DNA of 7,198 nt from Deltaproteobacteria bacterium (GCA_019308145.1 JAFDIG010000107.1:1-7198); one strand, 5' to 3'. Counted from the first letter of the stretch, positions 1-4,821 are shown. A program made the numbers and translations. Notes: generated by a model from the sequence alone, not told the origin.

Positions 1-2
1 TA

Positions 3-119
3 AGAGGAGTAATCTCTGGTATGGCTACAGCCCTTTTTGGTAAAGATTGCCAAGCTGAAGAGATCTCTTGTATTGCTAAAGGTGATAATAGATGTGTTTT
101 TGTAGTAAGAAAAAGATGA
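3..119 (+). CDS. V4R-domain protein, C-terminal fragment
   Basis: This is an open frame entering from the left edge and stopping at TGA 117-119; only the last 38 residues are visible. They carry the closing signature of the V4R (4-vinyl reductase) domain: a Gly-rich stretch (GVISGMATALFG), then three cysteines spaced as C-x6-C-x3-AKGD-x2-C-x-F. The block of Cys, Ala-x-Gly-Asp, Cys and Phe is typical of this small-molecule or metal-binding domain, which occurs in bacteriochlorophyll biosynthesis proteins, XylR/DmpR-type regulators and many stand-alone proteins of anaerobes. The upstream domains are outside the window, so it cannot be told whether this is a regulator, an enzyme or a stand-alone V4R protein. 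The domain call is fairly secure; the function is not. Confidence 0.75.
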   Translation, partial: RGVISGMATALFGKDCQAEEISCIAKGDNRCVFVVRKR

Positions 120-147
120 AAGATTCATATTGGCTTTATTTATAGAT

Positions 148-177
148 GAAGCCCGCTTCTTAACTTTTCTCCTCTAT
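148..177 (+). terminator. possible weak terminator after the V4R gene
   Basis: A short GAAG-CCCG-CTTC hairpin (148-159) is followed by the T-rich stretch TTAACTTTTCTCCTC, 29 bases beyond the V4R stop codon. The stem is only four pairs (five if the loop is two bases) and the T-tract is interrupted, so this is a weak candidate supported mainly by its position. Confidence 0.3.
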
Positions 178-216
178 AACCTTTATTTAATTCTTTCCTT
201 TTTAAAATGTCCTGAT

Positions 217-246
217 TTGTCACACCGTAATAATATTATTTATAAA
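217..246 (+). promoter_or_regulatory. candidate sigma70-type promoter of the lipoprotein gene
   Basis: TTGTCA (217-222) and TATAAA (241-246) are separated by 18 bases. Transcription would begin near 253, giving a leader of about 58 nt before the GTG start at 311. The background is AT-rich, so chance matches are common, but the -35 is a good match and the site is correctly placed in the gap between two genes. Confidence 0.45.
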
Positions 247-310
247 AAAGGTGGGAGGAATTTTTTAACTACATTAACTACCGTTTAAGAAAAGATAGGA
301 GGATAAGAAG

Positions 311-1021
311 GTGAAAAAAAAGATTTTAAGTTTATTAATTGCTGTTTTTGGTATATCCCTTTTAATTTTTTGTTGTGGAGGAGGAGGTGGTGGTGGAATA
401 GATGTTGAAACCCCTGTAGATAATAAACCTTTTAAAGTGCTTGCAAAAAATGTCTTGTTTAAATCTTCTACTGTAGCTGCATCTACATTTTTCCATACAA
501 GTGATGATGATATACCAATAGATCCAACAGTTAAAGTATCAGCTGAAAATGTGGTGATAGATAATGAAGGCAATGCATTAACCTCGGATAACTTGCAAGA
601 GGCTTTGGATGATGAAATAGCAATAGATATAACTAAAGTTCTAAAAGGATCCACATGGGAAGTTAAAAATAAAACACAAGAAGAGGCATATGTTGGCACA
701 AAAGGAGAGATAACTTTCTCAAGCACTGAAAATACTTTTACCCTTAACTTTGGTAGATTTGCAGCTGCTGGTCTAATCCATGAATCAGAGGATGTTTGTT
801 ATAATTATCCAGTTGGAGCGATATCTTATGAATTGTTAAATAATAAAGTAATGTATCTTACCTGGATCTCACAATACAGAGGCTATGATGAACAAGCACC
901 ATCTGAAGCTGTTATCTTTATTGTTGCACAAGATAAAAATAGTATTGTTATGGTAGGAAGAGGTGGGGCTGGTTCTGTTGGACGGTTAAGAATATCTATT
1001 TTAAAAAGGGTATGGAAATAA
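311..1021 (+). CDS. predicted lipoprotein with Cys-Cys-Gly7 linker, function unknown
   Basis: The protein has 236 residues and starts at GTG, chosen because AGGAGGA (297-303) lies 7 nt upstream and the N-terminus is a textbook export signal: MKKK, then a hydrophobic core to about residue 20. The segment ends LIFCC (Cys21, Cys22) and seven glycines follow, as in many delta-proteobacterial lipoproteins. The residue before either Cys (Phe or Cys) is not the usual small one, so lipidation is likely but not certain. Residues about 75-104 (VSAENVVIDNEGNALTSDNL, then QEALDDEIA) resemble the 'LT..NVQ.ALDE' segment common before the trimerising part of phage-tail and surface fibres. Residues about 113-236 are beta-rich: GSTWEV near the start, a lone Cys153, GGAGSVG, and a basic end (LKRVW). 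This is lipocalin-like in outline, but I do not recognise a family. The gene appears monocistronic. Most likely site is the cell envelope, facing the periplasm. Confidence 0.85.
   Translation: MKKKILSLLIAVFGISLLIFCCGGGGGGGIDVETPVDNKPFKVLAKNVLFKSSTVAASTFFHTSDDDIPIDPTVKVSAENVVIDNEGNALTSDNLQEALDDEIAIDITKVLKGSTWEVKNKTQEEAYVGTKGEITFSSTENTFTLNFGRFAAAGLIHESEDVCYNYPVGAISYELLNNKVMYLTWISQYRGYDEQAPSEAVIFIVAQDKNSIVMVGRGGAGSVGRLRISILKRVWK
377..397 (+). repeat. GGN x7 trinucleotide run coding for poly-glycine
   Basis: Seven consecutive GGA/GGT codons immediately follow the two cysteine codons of the lipoprotein. In an AT-rich genome this is a local G-rich island and could change length by slippage in steps of one glycine without breaking the frame. 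It probably serves as a flexible tether between the lipid anchor and the folded domain. Confidence 0.8.
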
Positions 1022-1087
1022 GTTTAGACAACTTTAAGGCTTAGAAATTGATGTTAGGTTGATTTTATTAAACTATTATTGATAGTT

Positions 1088-1134
1088 CGCACTGAAAAAT
1101 AGGATGAAGAGTAATTACTCTATTTTTCGGTGCG
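1088..1134. terminator. large hairpin between convergent genes, possible bidirectional terminator
   Basis: The arm at 1088-1102 (CGCACTGAAAAATAG) pairs with 1120-1134 (CTATTTTTCGGTGCG) along 15 positions, 14 Watson-Crick and one G-U; the loop is 17 nt. Nested across the loop and the right arm is a second palindrome, AGAGTAATTACTCT (1108-1121), followed by ATTTTTC, which could fold instead. It sits between the 3' ends of the lipoprotein and DUF4236-TPR genes, where a two-way terminator is expected. No T-run follows the long stem on either strand: the T5 and A5 tracts lie inside the arms. The mechanism is therefore unclear. Confidence 0.6.
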
Positions 1135-1178
1135 GGCTACTTGTAATCTCAAAGGTGATATTTTATCTCAACAAAAAT

Positions 1179-2219
1179 TTACCCTAATCCCAAGCGTTTG
1201 GCAACATCCTCATATTCTGGTGCTTCTGCATAGAGTTTTTCGAACTCTTTTTTTGCTAAATTACCTTTACCTTGTTCCTCATATATTAATGCCTTCTCAT
1301 ATCTTAAGGCATAAAGGAGTTCAGCTGGTCTATCCTTTTTCTTACGCAAGGCATTTTTAATTATCTCATTTGCGGCATCAAGAAGTCCAAGGCGGCGAAG
1401 TGCTCTTGCCTTATAAAGAAGTAAAGTTGTATGGATGGGCGTTTCATTTTTAACCTCTTTTGAAAGTTTGATTATCCTTTCGTAAATCTCCTTTTTATCA
1501 GGATAAGCATCTAACAAAAACTCAGCAAGGGATAAATTTACAACTATATCCTCTGGATCAATCGCTTTAAGTTTTTCGAGTAATGAAATAGCATCAAAGT
1601 ACCTCTCTTTATGTTGATAAACCTCTACTAATCCTAAAAGCACTCCTTTTAAATTTGGCTCAATATAAGCATTTACTTCATCGGTAATAGGTAGCTCCAT
1701 TGTTGCTGTAAACTCATATTTAGAGAAATATTTGCCTAAATCTTTATGTTTTGCAGCAGCAATCATTAGATACTTTTCAGCTTCATTAAACCATTCATTT
1801 TTAAATGCTATAAATCCTGCTAAAAATGCTCCATCTGCTAAATGAGATGCCTTTTGAAGATGAATAAAGGCTTTTTTCTCATTACCAAGAAAAATTTCTC
1901 GTGCTCCATCTACAAATGCTTTTTCATCCTCTGGGGTGATGAGTCGTTGAAAGAAACCGAGTGATAGTTTATCTTTTTCTCTTTTCTCTGATTTCTCTTT
2001 TTTGGTTGATAAACTTTTTCTTTTTGGTTTTGGAATTTTGGGGAATGTTGTTGTGTAGTAAAGACCGGTGCCAGGGATACCTATAGTTGCACGTGGACTA
2101 CGTGAGCCAATGGTTATTTTTTTCCCTTTTGGGCCAAAAGAAAAGGAGCCACCAGATTTGCTAAAGTTTACTGTTATACCTGGGGCTATTTTTATGCGTT
2201 TAAAAAAGCGAAAGCTCAT
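1179..2219 (-). CDS. DUF4236 domain protein with C-terminal TPR-like repeats
   Basis: The protein has 346 residues. The ATG is fixed by a strong AAGGAGGT (2223-2230 on the opposite strand) 3 nt upstream. Residues 1-57 match DUF4236 clearly: MSFRFFKRIKIAPGITVNFS, then SKSGGSFSFGPKG, then RATIGIPGTGLYYTT, a Gly/Ser-rich beta domain that usually stands at the N-terminus of bacterial proteins of unknown role. A very basic Lys/Glu-rich linker covers about 60-85. From about 95 to the end the protein is helical, with pairs of amphipathic helices of TPR type (for example AISLLEKLKAIDPED near 210-224, KARALRRLGLLDAANEIIKN near 270-289, EKALIYEEQGKGNLAKKEFE near 308-327). There is no signal peptide or membrane helix, so it is probably cytoplasmic. 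TPR segments suggest a protein-binding scaffold. It diverges from the RHH operon and is probably transcribed alone. Confidence 0.93.
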   Translation of the reverse strand: MSFRFFKRIKIAPGITVNFSKSGGSFSFGPKGKKITIGSRSPRATIGIPGTGLYYTTTFPKIPKPKRKSLSTKKEKSEKREKDKLSLGFFQRLITPEDEKAFVDGAREIFLGNEKKAFIHLQKASHLADGAFLAGFIAFKNEWFNEAEKYLMIAAAKHKDLGKYFSKYEFTATMELPITDEVNAYIEPNLKGVLLGLVEVYQHKERYFDAISLLEKLKAIDPEDIVVNLSLAEFLLDAYPDKKEIYERIIKLSKEVKNETPIHTTLLLYKARALRRLGLLDAANEIIKNALRKKKDRPAELLYALRYEKALIYEEQGKGNLAKKEFEKLYAEAPEYEDVAKRLGLG

Positions 2220-2268
2220 TTTACCTCCTTTGTTTTCTTTTTAGTTTTTTAGGCAAAATCGATCATTC

Positions 2269-2296
2269 TTTTTATGCAAGATAATCCATTTCTCAA
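2269..2296 (-). promoter_or_regulatory. weak candidate promoter of the DUF4236-TPR gene
   Basis: Reading the minus strand, TTGAGA (2296 to 2291) and TAAAAA (2274 to 2269) are spaced by 16 bases, about 50 bases before the start codon. Both boxes are poor matches and the region is AT-rich, so this is only a suggestion. A minus-strand TTGTCA also lies at 2327-2322, but no good -10 follows it at the right distance. Confidence 0.25.
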
Positions 2297-2320
2297 ATTT
2301 AAAAATTTTATAAAAAAGAC

Positions 2321-2349
2321 TTGACAACTAAAAATAAATAGGCTATATA
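2321..2349 (+). promoter_or_regulatory. strong sigma70-type promoter of the RHH operon
   Basis: A perfect TTGACA -35 box (2321-2326), a 17-base spacer and TATATA (2344-2349) make a near-consensus promoter. The predicted start point, near 2356-2357, falls inside the left arm of the inverted repeat at 2348-2386. A bound repressor would therefore block polymerase directly. The leader before the RHH start codon would be about 130 nt. Confidence 0.75.
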
Positions 2350-2386
2350 TTTTAATTAGACTATAAAAAATAGTCTAATTAAAATA
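2348..2386. promoter_or_regulatory. perfect 17-bp inverted repeat, likely operator for the RHH protein
   Basis: The left arm at 2348-2364 (TATTTTAATTAGACTAT) and the right arm at 2370-2386 are exact reverse complements, separated by five A residues. The core TAGTCTAA occurs once in each arm (reversed at 2357-2364, direct at 2371-2378) and again, direct, at 2405-2412. Position at the start point of the operon headed by an RHH protein makes autorepression the simplest reading, since such proteins commonly bind repeated half-sites in their own promoter. It could instead act as an RNA hairpin in the leader, but it lacks the GC-rich stem of a terminator. Confidence 0.7.
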
Positions 2387-2404
2387 ATAAACTAAAGTGT
2401 AAAA

Positions 2405-2412
2405 TAGTCTAA
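2405..2412 (+). promoter_or_regulatory. third TAGTCTAA half-site
   Basis: This is an exact repeat of the operator core, 34 bp downstream of the copy at 2371, with partly matching flanks (TAGTCTAAATTA against TAGTCTAATTAA). It may be an auxiliary binding site for the same regulator. An eight-base match in AT-rich DNA is modest evidence alone, but the G and C positions are retained. Confidence 0.45.
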
Positions 2413-2488
2413 ATTATCTATTATTGCACTTTTTAAATAATAATTAATCTTAAATCAATTTAGATAAAAACTAAAGAAGGAAATTTTT

Positions 2489-3097
2489 ATGGATTTAAAA
2501 GAAAAAAAAGAAAAAAATGAAATTGGTATTAAATTTCCTGAAAAGAGAAAATTTGTTACTACTACATTTCGTCTTAGTCAAGAAGCGCATGACGCTATAA
2601 GAGAGATAGCACGTCTATATGGAGTTAAAAACTCAGAAGTTTTTAATATGTTATTATCATTTTACTGGTTAAAAAAGAAAGATGGATTAGAGCCATCCTT
2701 TTTTTCTGATAAAAAAGGAGAAAGGAGGATAAGAAAAAGTTATGTCGTAGAAAAATTTATATTATCATCAATAAAATCAATATCTCTTGATATGGAAAGA
2801 ACAACAAGAGATCAATTTATTGATAAATTAGCTATTGAGTATAAAAAATCATTGGATCAGATATTATATAAAAAACGTGAGAAATATCGATATATTCTTG
2901 AGACAACAATTACCCCATTTTTAAAAAAAGCAGAAGAGATAGAAAAAAAATTAATAAGTGAACTTAGTGAAGACGATCCAATAACCAACCGTTTTAGATT
3001 TATTATTCTTTTTATAAATAATTTATATGGGGCTATAAAAGCAAATATTGAAAAAGGAATAGTTATAGATCCAGACGATATTTCTCAAGAAGGTTAA
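2489..3097 (+). CDS. ribbon-helix-helix DNA-binding protein, probable autoregulator or antitoxin-like
   Basis: The protein has 202 residues; AGAAGGA (2475-2481) lies 7 nt before the ATG. After a charged leader (1-20), residues 21-60 look like a ribbon-helix-helix fold: a strand KFVTTTFRL, helix A SQEAHDAIREIARLYG, then a turn and helix B NSEVFNMLLSFYW. A second segment at about 83-125 (strand KSYVVEKFIL, helix SSIKSISLDM, turn ERTT, helix RDQFIDKLAIEYKKSL) has the same order of elements and may be a degenerate second RHH. The rest (about 126-202) is helical and charged. Typical RHH antitoxins are under 100 residues, so this one is long. It heads a tight cluster, with 11 nt to the next gene, behind a promoter carrying a palindrome. 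The likely role is transcriptional repressor of its own operon and possibly a partner of the next gene's product. The DNA-binding call rests on pattern only. Confidence 0.75.
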   Translation: MDLKEKKEKNEIGIKFPEKRKFVTTTFRLSQEAHDAIREIARLYGVKNSEVFNMLLSFYWLKKKDGLEPSFFSDKKGERRIRKSYVVEKFILSSIKSISLDMERTTRDQFIDKLAIEYKKSLDQILYKKREKYRYILETTITPFLKKAEEIEKKLISELSEDDPITNRFRFIILFINNLYGAIKANIEKGIVIDPDDISQEG

Positions 3098-3108
3098 GGA
3101 GGGGTTTT

Positions 3109-3366
3109 ATGATAAAAACAAATCATTTTTTAAAACGTTGCAAGCAAAGAGGGTTTAGAAAAAGTGATATTGAATTGTTAAAAATTTTTGGGACGAAAAG
3201 GAGAAAACCAGGAGGAGTTTTTGAATATCTTTTAACAAAGAAAGATAAACATAAAGTTATTAGAATGCTTAAACAGATTATCCAAAGGCTTGATAGGCTT
3301 GAAGGGAAAGCAGTGCTAATTAATGAAGATGATAACAGTTTGATCACTATATATCCAAAAAGATAA
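3109..3366 (+). CDS. small DUF4258-like protein, toxin-sized partner of the RHH gene
   Basis: The protein has 85 residues, begins 11 nt after the RHH stop and has AAGGAGGGG in the gap as its ribosome site, so the two are surely cotranscribed. The opening H-x3-RC-x-QRG pattern (His6, Arg10, Gln13, Arg14, Gly15), then a helix leading to FG and a basic KRRKPGG, then VLINEDDNSLITIYPKR at the end, recalls the widespread small DUF4258-like proteins. Those begin H-x3-R-x2-QRGI, have a Gly-rich middle and end in a strand pair containing 'vit'. They are often found next to small DNA-binding proteins and are related in outline to RelE/BrnT-type toxins. The product is very basic (many Lys and Arg), which fits an RNA-binding effector. 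The family match is from memory of the pattern; toxicity is inferred from size, charge and neighbour only. Confidence 0.7.
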   Translation: MIKTNHFLKRCKQRGFRKSDIELLKIFGTKRRKPGGVFEYLLTKKDKHKVIRMLKQIIQRLDRLEGKAVLINEDDNSLITIYPKR

Positions 3367-3408
3367 AGTTAATAAAAACTAATTACTAAAAATAAAAGGA
3401 GTATTAAT

Positions 3409-3933
3409 ATGGCAAACATTATCAAAAAATTATCTGATTGGCTTAATAAACATGATCAAAATATAGATCGGTTTAAGAAACCTGTGCCAATAGATACAGT
3501 TGCAAAAGAGTTAAATATTCCTTCTGATTTAATAAAAAGTTACTTCCAGAATAATCGTTATGAATTAGTTTATCATATTTGGGAACATAAATATCGTAAA
3601 CGGATCTCTCGTAGCAAACCTTATTGCTTAAGACTAAATGGAGCTAACACTGTTGGGCTTGATTGGGAGGATTCAATTATAGGATCTGCTGAGGATTATT
3701 TTCAAAATTTAGGCTTTCAGACAAAACGTGAAATTGGAACAGAAAAAGATTTATTAAAATTAATTGATGAACCTGATTTATCAAAATTGGCCTCTGGCAA
3801 AAATTTAAGAGACCTTTGGGCATTAAGAAAAAATGGGAAAAATATTGAGTTATATATCATAGAAGCAAAAGGAAAAGAGTCATATGAGTTTGATTATTAC
3901 TGTTTTACAAATGACCTGACAAAGAGAAAATAA
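3409..3933 (+). CDS. HTH plus PD-(D/E)xK nuclease-like protein, probably truncated at the C-terminus
   Basis: The protein has 174 residues. AAAGGAG (3393-3399 or so) precedes the ATG; the gap to the preceding stop is 42 nt, so it belongs to the same transcript. Residues about 26-50 (PVPIDTVAKELNIPSDLIKS and following) look like a helix-turn-helix. Residues 93-154 have the order of a PD-(D/E)xK nuclease core: an acidic helix with Glu95 (SAEDYFQNLGF), a strand (QTKREI), Asp135 at the end of NLRD, a strand (LWALRK), and IELYIIEAKGK with Glu152 and Lys154, giving D-x16-E-A-K. The helix and strand that normally follow the EAK strand are mostly missing: only 20 residues remain after Lys154, ending DLTKRK. 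Either this is a minimal member or the 3' part of the gene was lost, which the remnant ORF just downstream favours. It could act on DNA in defence or mobile-element maintenance. Nuclease activity is inferred. Confidence 0.7.
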   Translation: MANIIKKLSDWLNKHDQNIDRFKKPVPIDTVAKELNIPSDLIKSYFQNNRYELVYHIWEHKYRKRISRSKPYCLRLNGANTVGLDWEDSIIGSAEDYFQNLGFQTKREIGTEKDLLKLIDEPDLSKLASGKNLRDLWALRKNGKNIELYIIEAKGKESYEFDYYCFTNDLTKRK

Positions 3934-3948
3934 TAAGATAATGATATA

Positions 3949-3963
3949 ATGGATAAAAAGTAA
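3949..3963 (+). other. MDKK-stop mini-ORF abutting the remnant frame
   Basis: ATG GAT AAA AAG TAA forms a four-codon ORF just after the nuclease-like gene. One extra A in its A5 run would fuse it in frame with the startless ORF that follows, giving MDKK-VSLKFPP. There is no good ribosome site upstream. It is recorded as the probable lost start of that ORF, or a chance ATG. Confidence 0.3.
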
Positions 3964-4244
3964 GTTTAAAATTCCCGCCCGAAAAAAATTTAGATAAATT
4001 TAGATGGTTTTCAACATTCTTCCCCCTTCCATATGAGTTAAATGTTATCAGACTAAATGATTTACCAGGCTTTGGTATAGGGACATATATAGAAGGTTGG
4101 TTAAGGTTTGAGTGGGGCTCTGATGATCAGTTTGTTGATGGTTCTGGATGGATAATTCAGACAGCAGAAGATGCTTCATATCAGGTAGGGTCCCCAGTAC
4201 ATCATAGTGGTCAGGTGTTTGGTTCTCTTGGAAATGAAGACTAA
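3957..4244 (+). pseudogene. startless ORF remnant of an unknown gene
   Basis: The frame is open from the stop at 3954 to TAA 4242-4244 (95 codons) with no ATG, GTG or TTG until near its end, so it cannot be translated alone as written. The conceptual product looks like real protein rather than random AT-rich sequence: FSTFFPLPYELNVIRLNDLP, then GFGIGTYIEGWLRFEWGSDD, then GSGWIIQTAEDASYQVGSP, ending VFGSLGNED. It is rich in Trp, Gly and acidic residues, unlike the Lys-rich genes before it. It runs up to a terminator, as a true 3' end would. I read it as the 3' end of a larger gene whose 5' part was deleted, or as a gene broken by one lost base at the A5 run (3955-3959). Family not recognised. 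Confidence 0.55.
3986..4005 (+). repeat. tandem 10-bp direct repeat AAATTTAGAT x2
   Basis: Two exact copies of AAATTTAGAT sit head to tail (3986-3995 and 3996-4005) within the remnant ORF. Twelve bases of the same sequence, AATTTAGATAAA, also occur at 2457-2468, just before the RHH ribosome site. The copies bracket the three-gene cluster, but in AT-rich DNA this may be chance. Confidence 0.5.
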
Positions 4245-4268
4245 AGTTTAAATTAAAGTTGTTTTTTT

Positions 4269-4298
4269 AAAAAGGTGGGCTTTTGGCTCACCTTTTTT
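4269..4298 (+). terminator. Rho-independent terminator closing the RHH cluster and remnant
   Basis: AAAAAGGTGGGC (4269-4280) pairs with GCTCACCTTTTT (4286-4297), 12 pairs including one G-U, around the loop TTTTG. The downstream arm runs into a T-rich tail. It lies 24 nt after the stop of the remnant ORF and 14 nt before the next promoter, so it separates the two transcription units. Confidence 0.85.
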
Positions 4299-4311
4299 GT
4301 ACCCGGTGATC

Positions 4312-4341
4312 TTGACAATATTATATTGTTTATATTATAAG
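4312..4341 (+). promoter_or_regulatory. promoter of the NifX-like gene, start point at or next to the ATG
   Basis: A perfect TTGACA (4312-4317) is followed after 18 bases by TATAAG (4336-4341). An alternative -10, TATTAT (4333-4338), has a 15-base spacer. Initiation about 7 nt after the -10 would be at 4348-4350, essentially on the start codon, giving a leaderless or nearly leaderless message. This agrees with the absence of any Shine-Dalgarno sequence. Confidence 0.6.
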
Positions 4342-4349
4342 AAAACTCT

Positions 4350-4760
4350 ATGGGATTTGATAAAATAAAAATAGCGATTGGCACTAAAGATGGTATTAAA
4401 ATTAGTCCAACTCATCTGGGTGATTCAGAGTATTTTTATGTTTATGAACTCTTTGAAGATAAAAGGTATAATTTAATAGAAAAGGTTAAAAATCCTTTTT
4501 ATGGAAAAAATGAACATGCCTCAAAAGATAAAATGGAAGCTATATTGAAATTATTAAAGGGCATTGAGATTCTTGTTGCAAAAAAGTTAAGCCCTAATTT
4601 TAAGAAAATAAGCAAGGAAAAACCTATTCAACCCATTGTGATAGATAGAGATGAAATCTCAGAGATTATTGATATTATATACTCGAATTGGGCTCAGATC
4701 TATTCTTTAATAAAAGCGAGAAGGGAAGGTAAAAGGGCTGAAACAATACCACAGTTTTAA
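4350..4760 (+). CDS. NifX/NafY-like dinitrogenase iron-molybdenum cofactor family protein
   Basis: The protein has 136 residues. Residues 5-100 follow the NifX/NifB-C fold (PF02579): an opening strand KIKIAIGTKDGIKISPTHLG, then DSEYFYVYELFEDK, an amphipathic helix with KMEAILKLLKGIEILVAKKL, then PIQPIVI and a helix beginning DEISEIIDII. Members bind iron-sulfur or iron-molybdenum clusters, or act as small carriers of them, in nitrogenase maturation and in many anaerobes without nitrogenase. His22 stands where the family usually has the His of the HFG segment, here HLG. The His-rich loop of many members is reduced to one His (His56). The helical tail from about 110 (WAQIYSLIKARREGKRAETI) extends beyond the usual domain end. 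No nif or molybdenum-pathway gene is adjacent, so its real cofactor is unknown. The gene is monocistronic between its own promoter and terminator. Start choice: no Shine-Dalgarno, but the promoter spacing supports this ATG. Confidence 0.8.
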   Translation: MGFDKIKIAIGTKDGIKISPTHLGDSEYFYVYELFEDKRYNLIEKVKNPFYGKNEHASKDKMEAILKLLKGIEILVAKKLSPNFKKISKEKPIQPIVIDRDEISEIIDIIYSNWAQIYSLIKARREGKRAETIPQF

Positions 4761-4781
4761 TTTGAATATTTAGATTTCCTT

Positions 4782-4818
4782 TATAAAAGGCACAGGGTTT
4801 TCCCCTGTGCCTTTTATA
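4782..4818. terminator. perfect 16-bp bidirectional terminator
   Basis: TATAAAAGGCACAGGG (4782-4797) and its exact reverse complement (4803-4818) enclose the loop TTTTC. T-rich sequence follows on the + strand and the stem itself ends in A4/T4, so it can end the NifX-like transcript and also that of the convergent carboxyltransferase gene, whose stop codon is only 4 nt away. Confidence 0.92.
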
Positions 4819-4821
4819 TTT

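Noticed and set aside
274..726. 150-codon open frame on the minus strand within the lipoprotein gene
   Set aside because: It is a shadow of the + strand gene: no ribosome site, and a low-complexity Ser- and Pro-rich product including a poly-Pro tract mirroring the poly-Gly codons.
1130..1360. 76-codon + strand frame opposite the end of the DUF4236-TPR gene
   Set aside because: It overlaps a well-supported gene on the other strand, lacks a ribosome site, and its product has no domain-like pattern.
3123..3347. 74-codon minus-strand frame inside the DUF4258-like gene
   Set aside because: It is antisense to a gene with a recognisable pattern and a strong ribosome site; its hydrophobic content simply mirrors Lys-rich codons.
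2457..3998. AATTTAGATAAA at 2457-2468 and 3987-3998 as attachment-site repeats bounding a mobile element
   Set aside because: Twelve AT-rich bases can recur by chance, no integrase is present, and the upstream copy lies inside the operon's own leader rather than outside its promoter. It is kept only as a weak hint of recombination.
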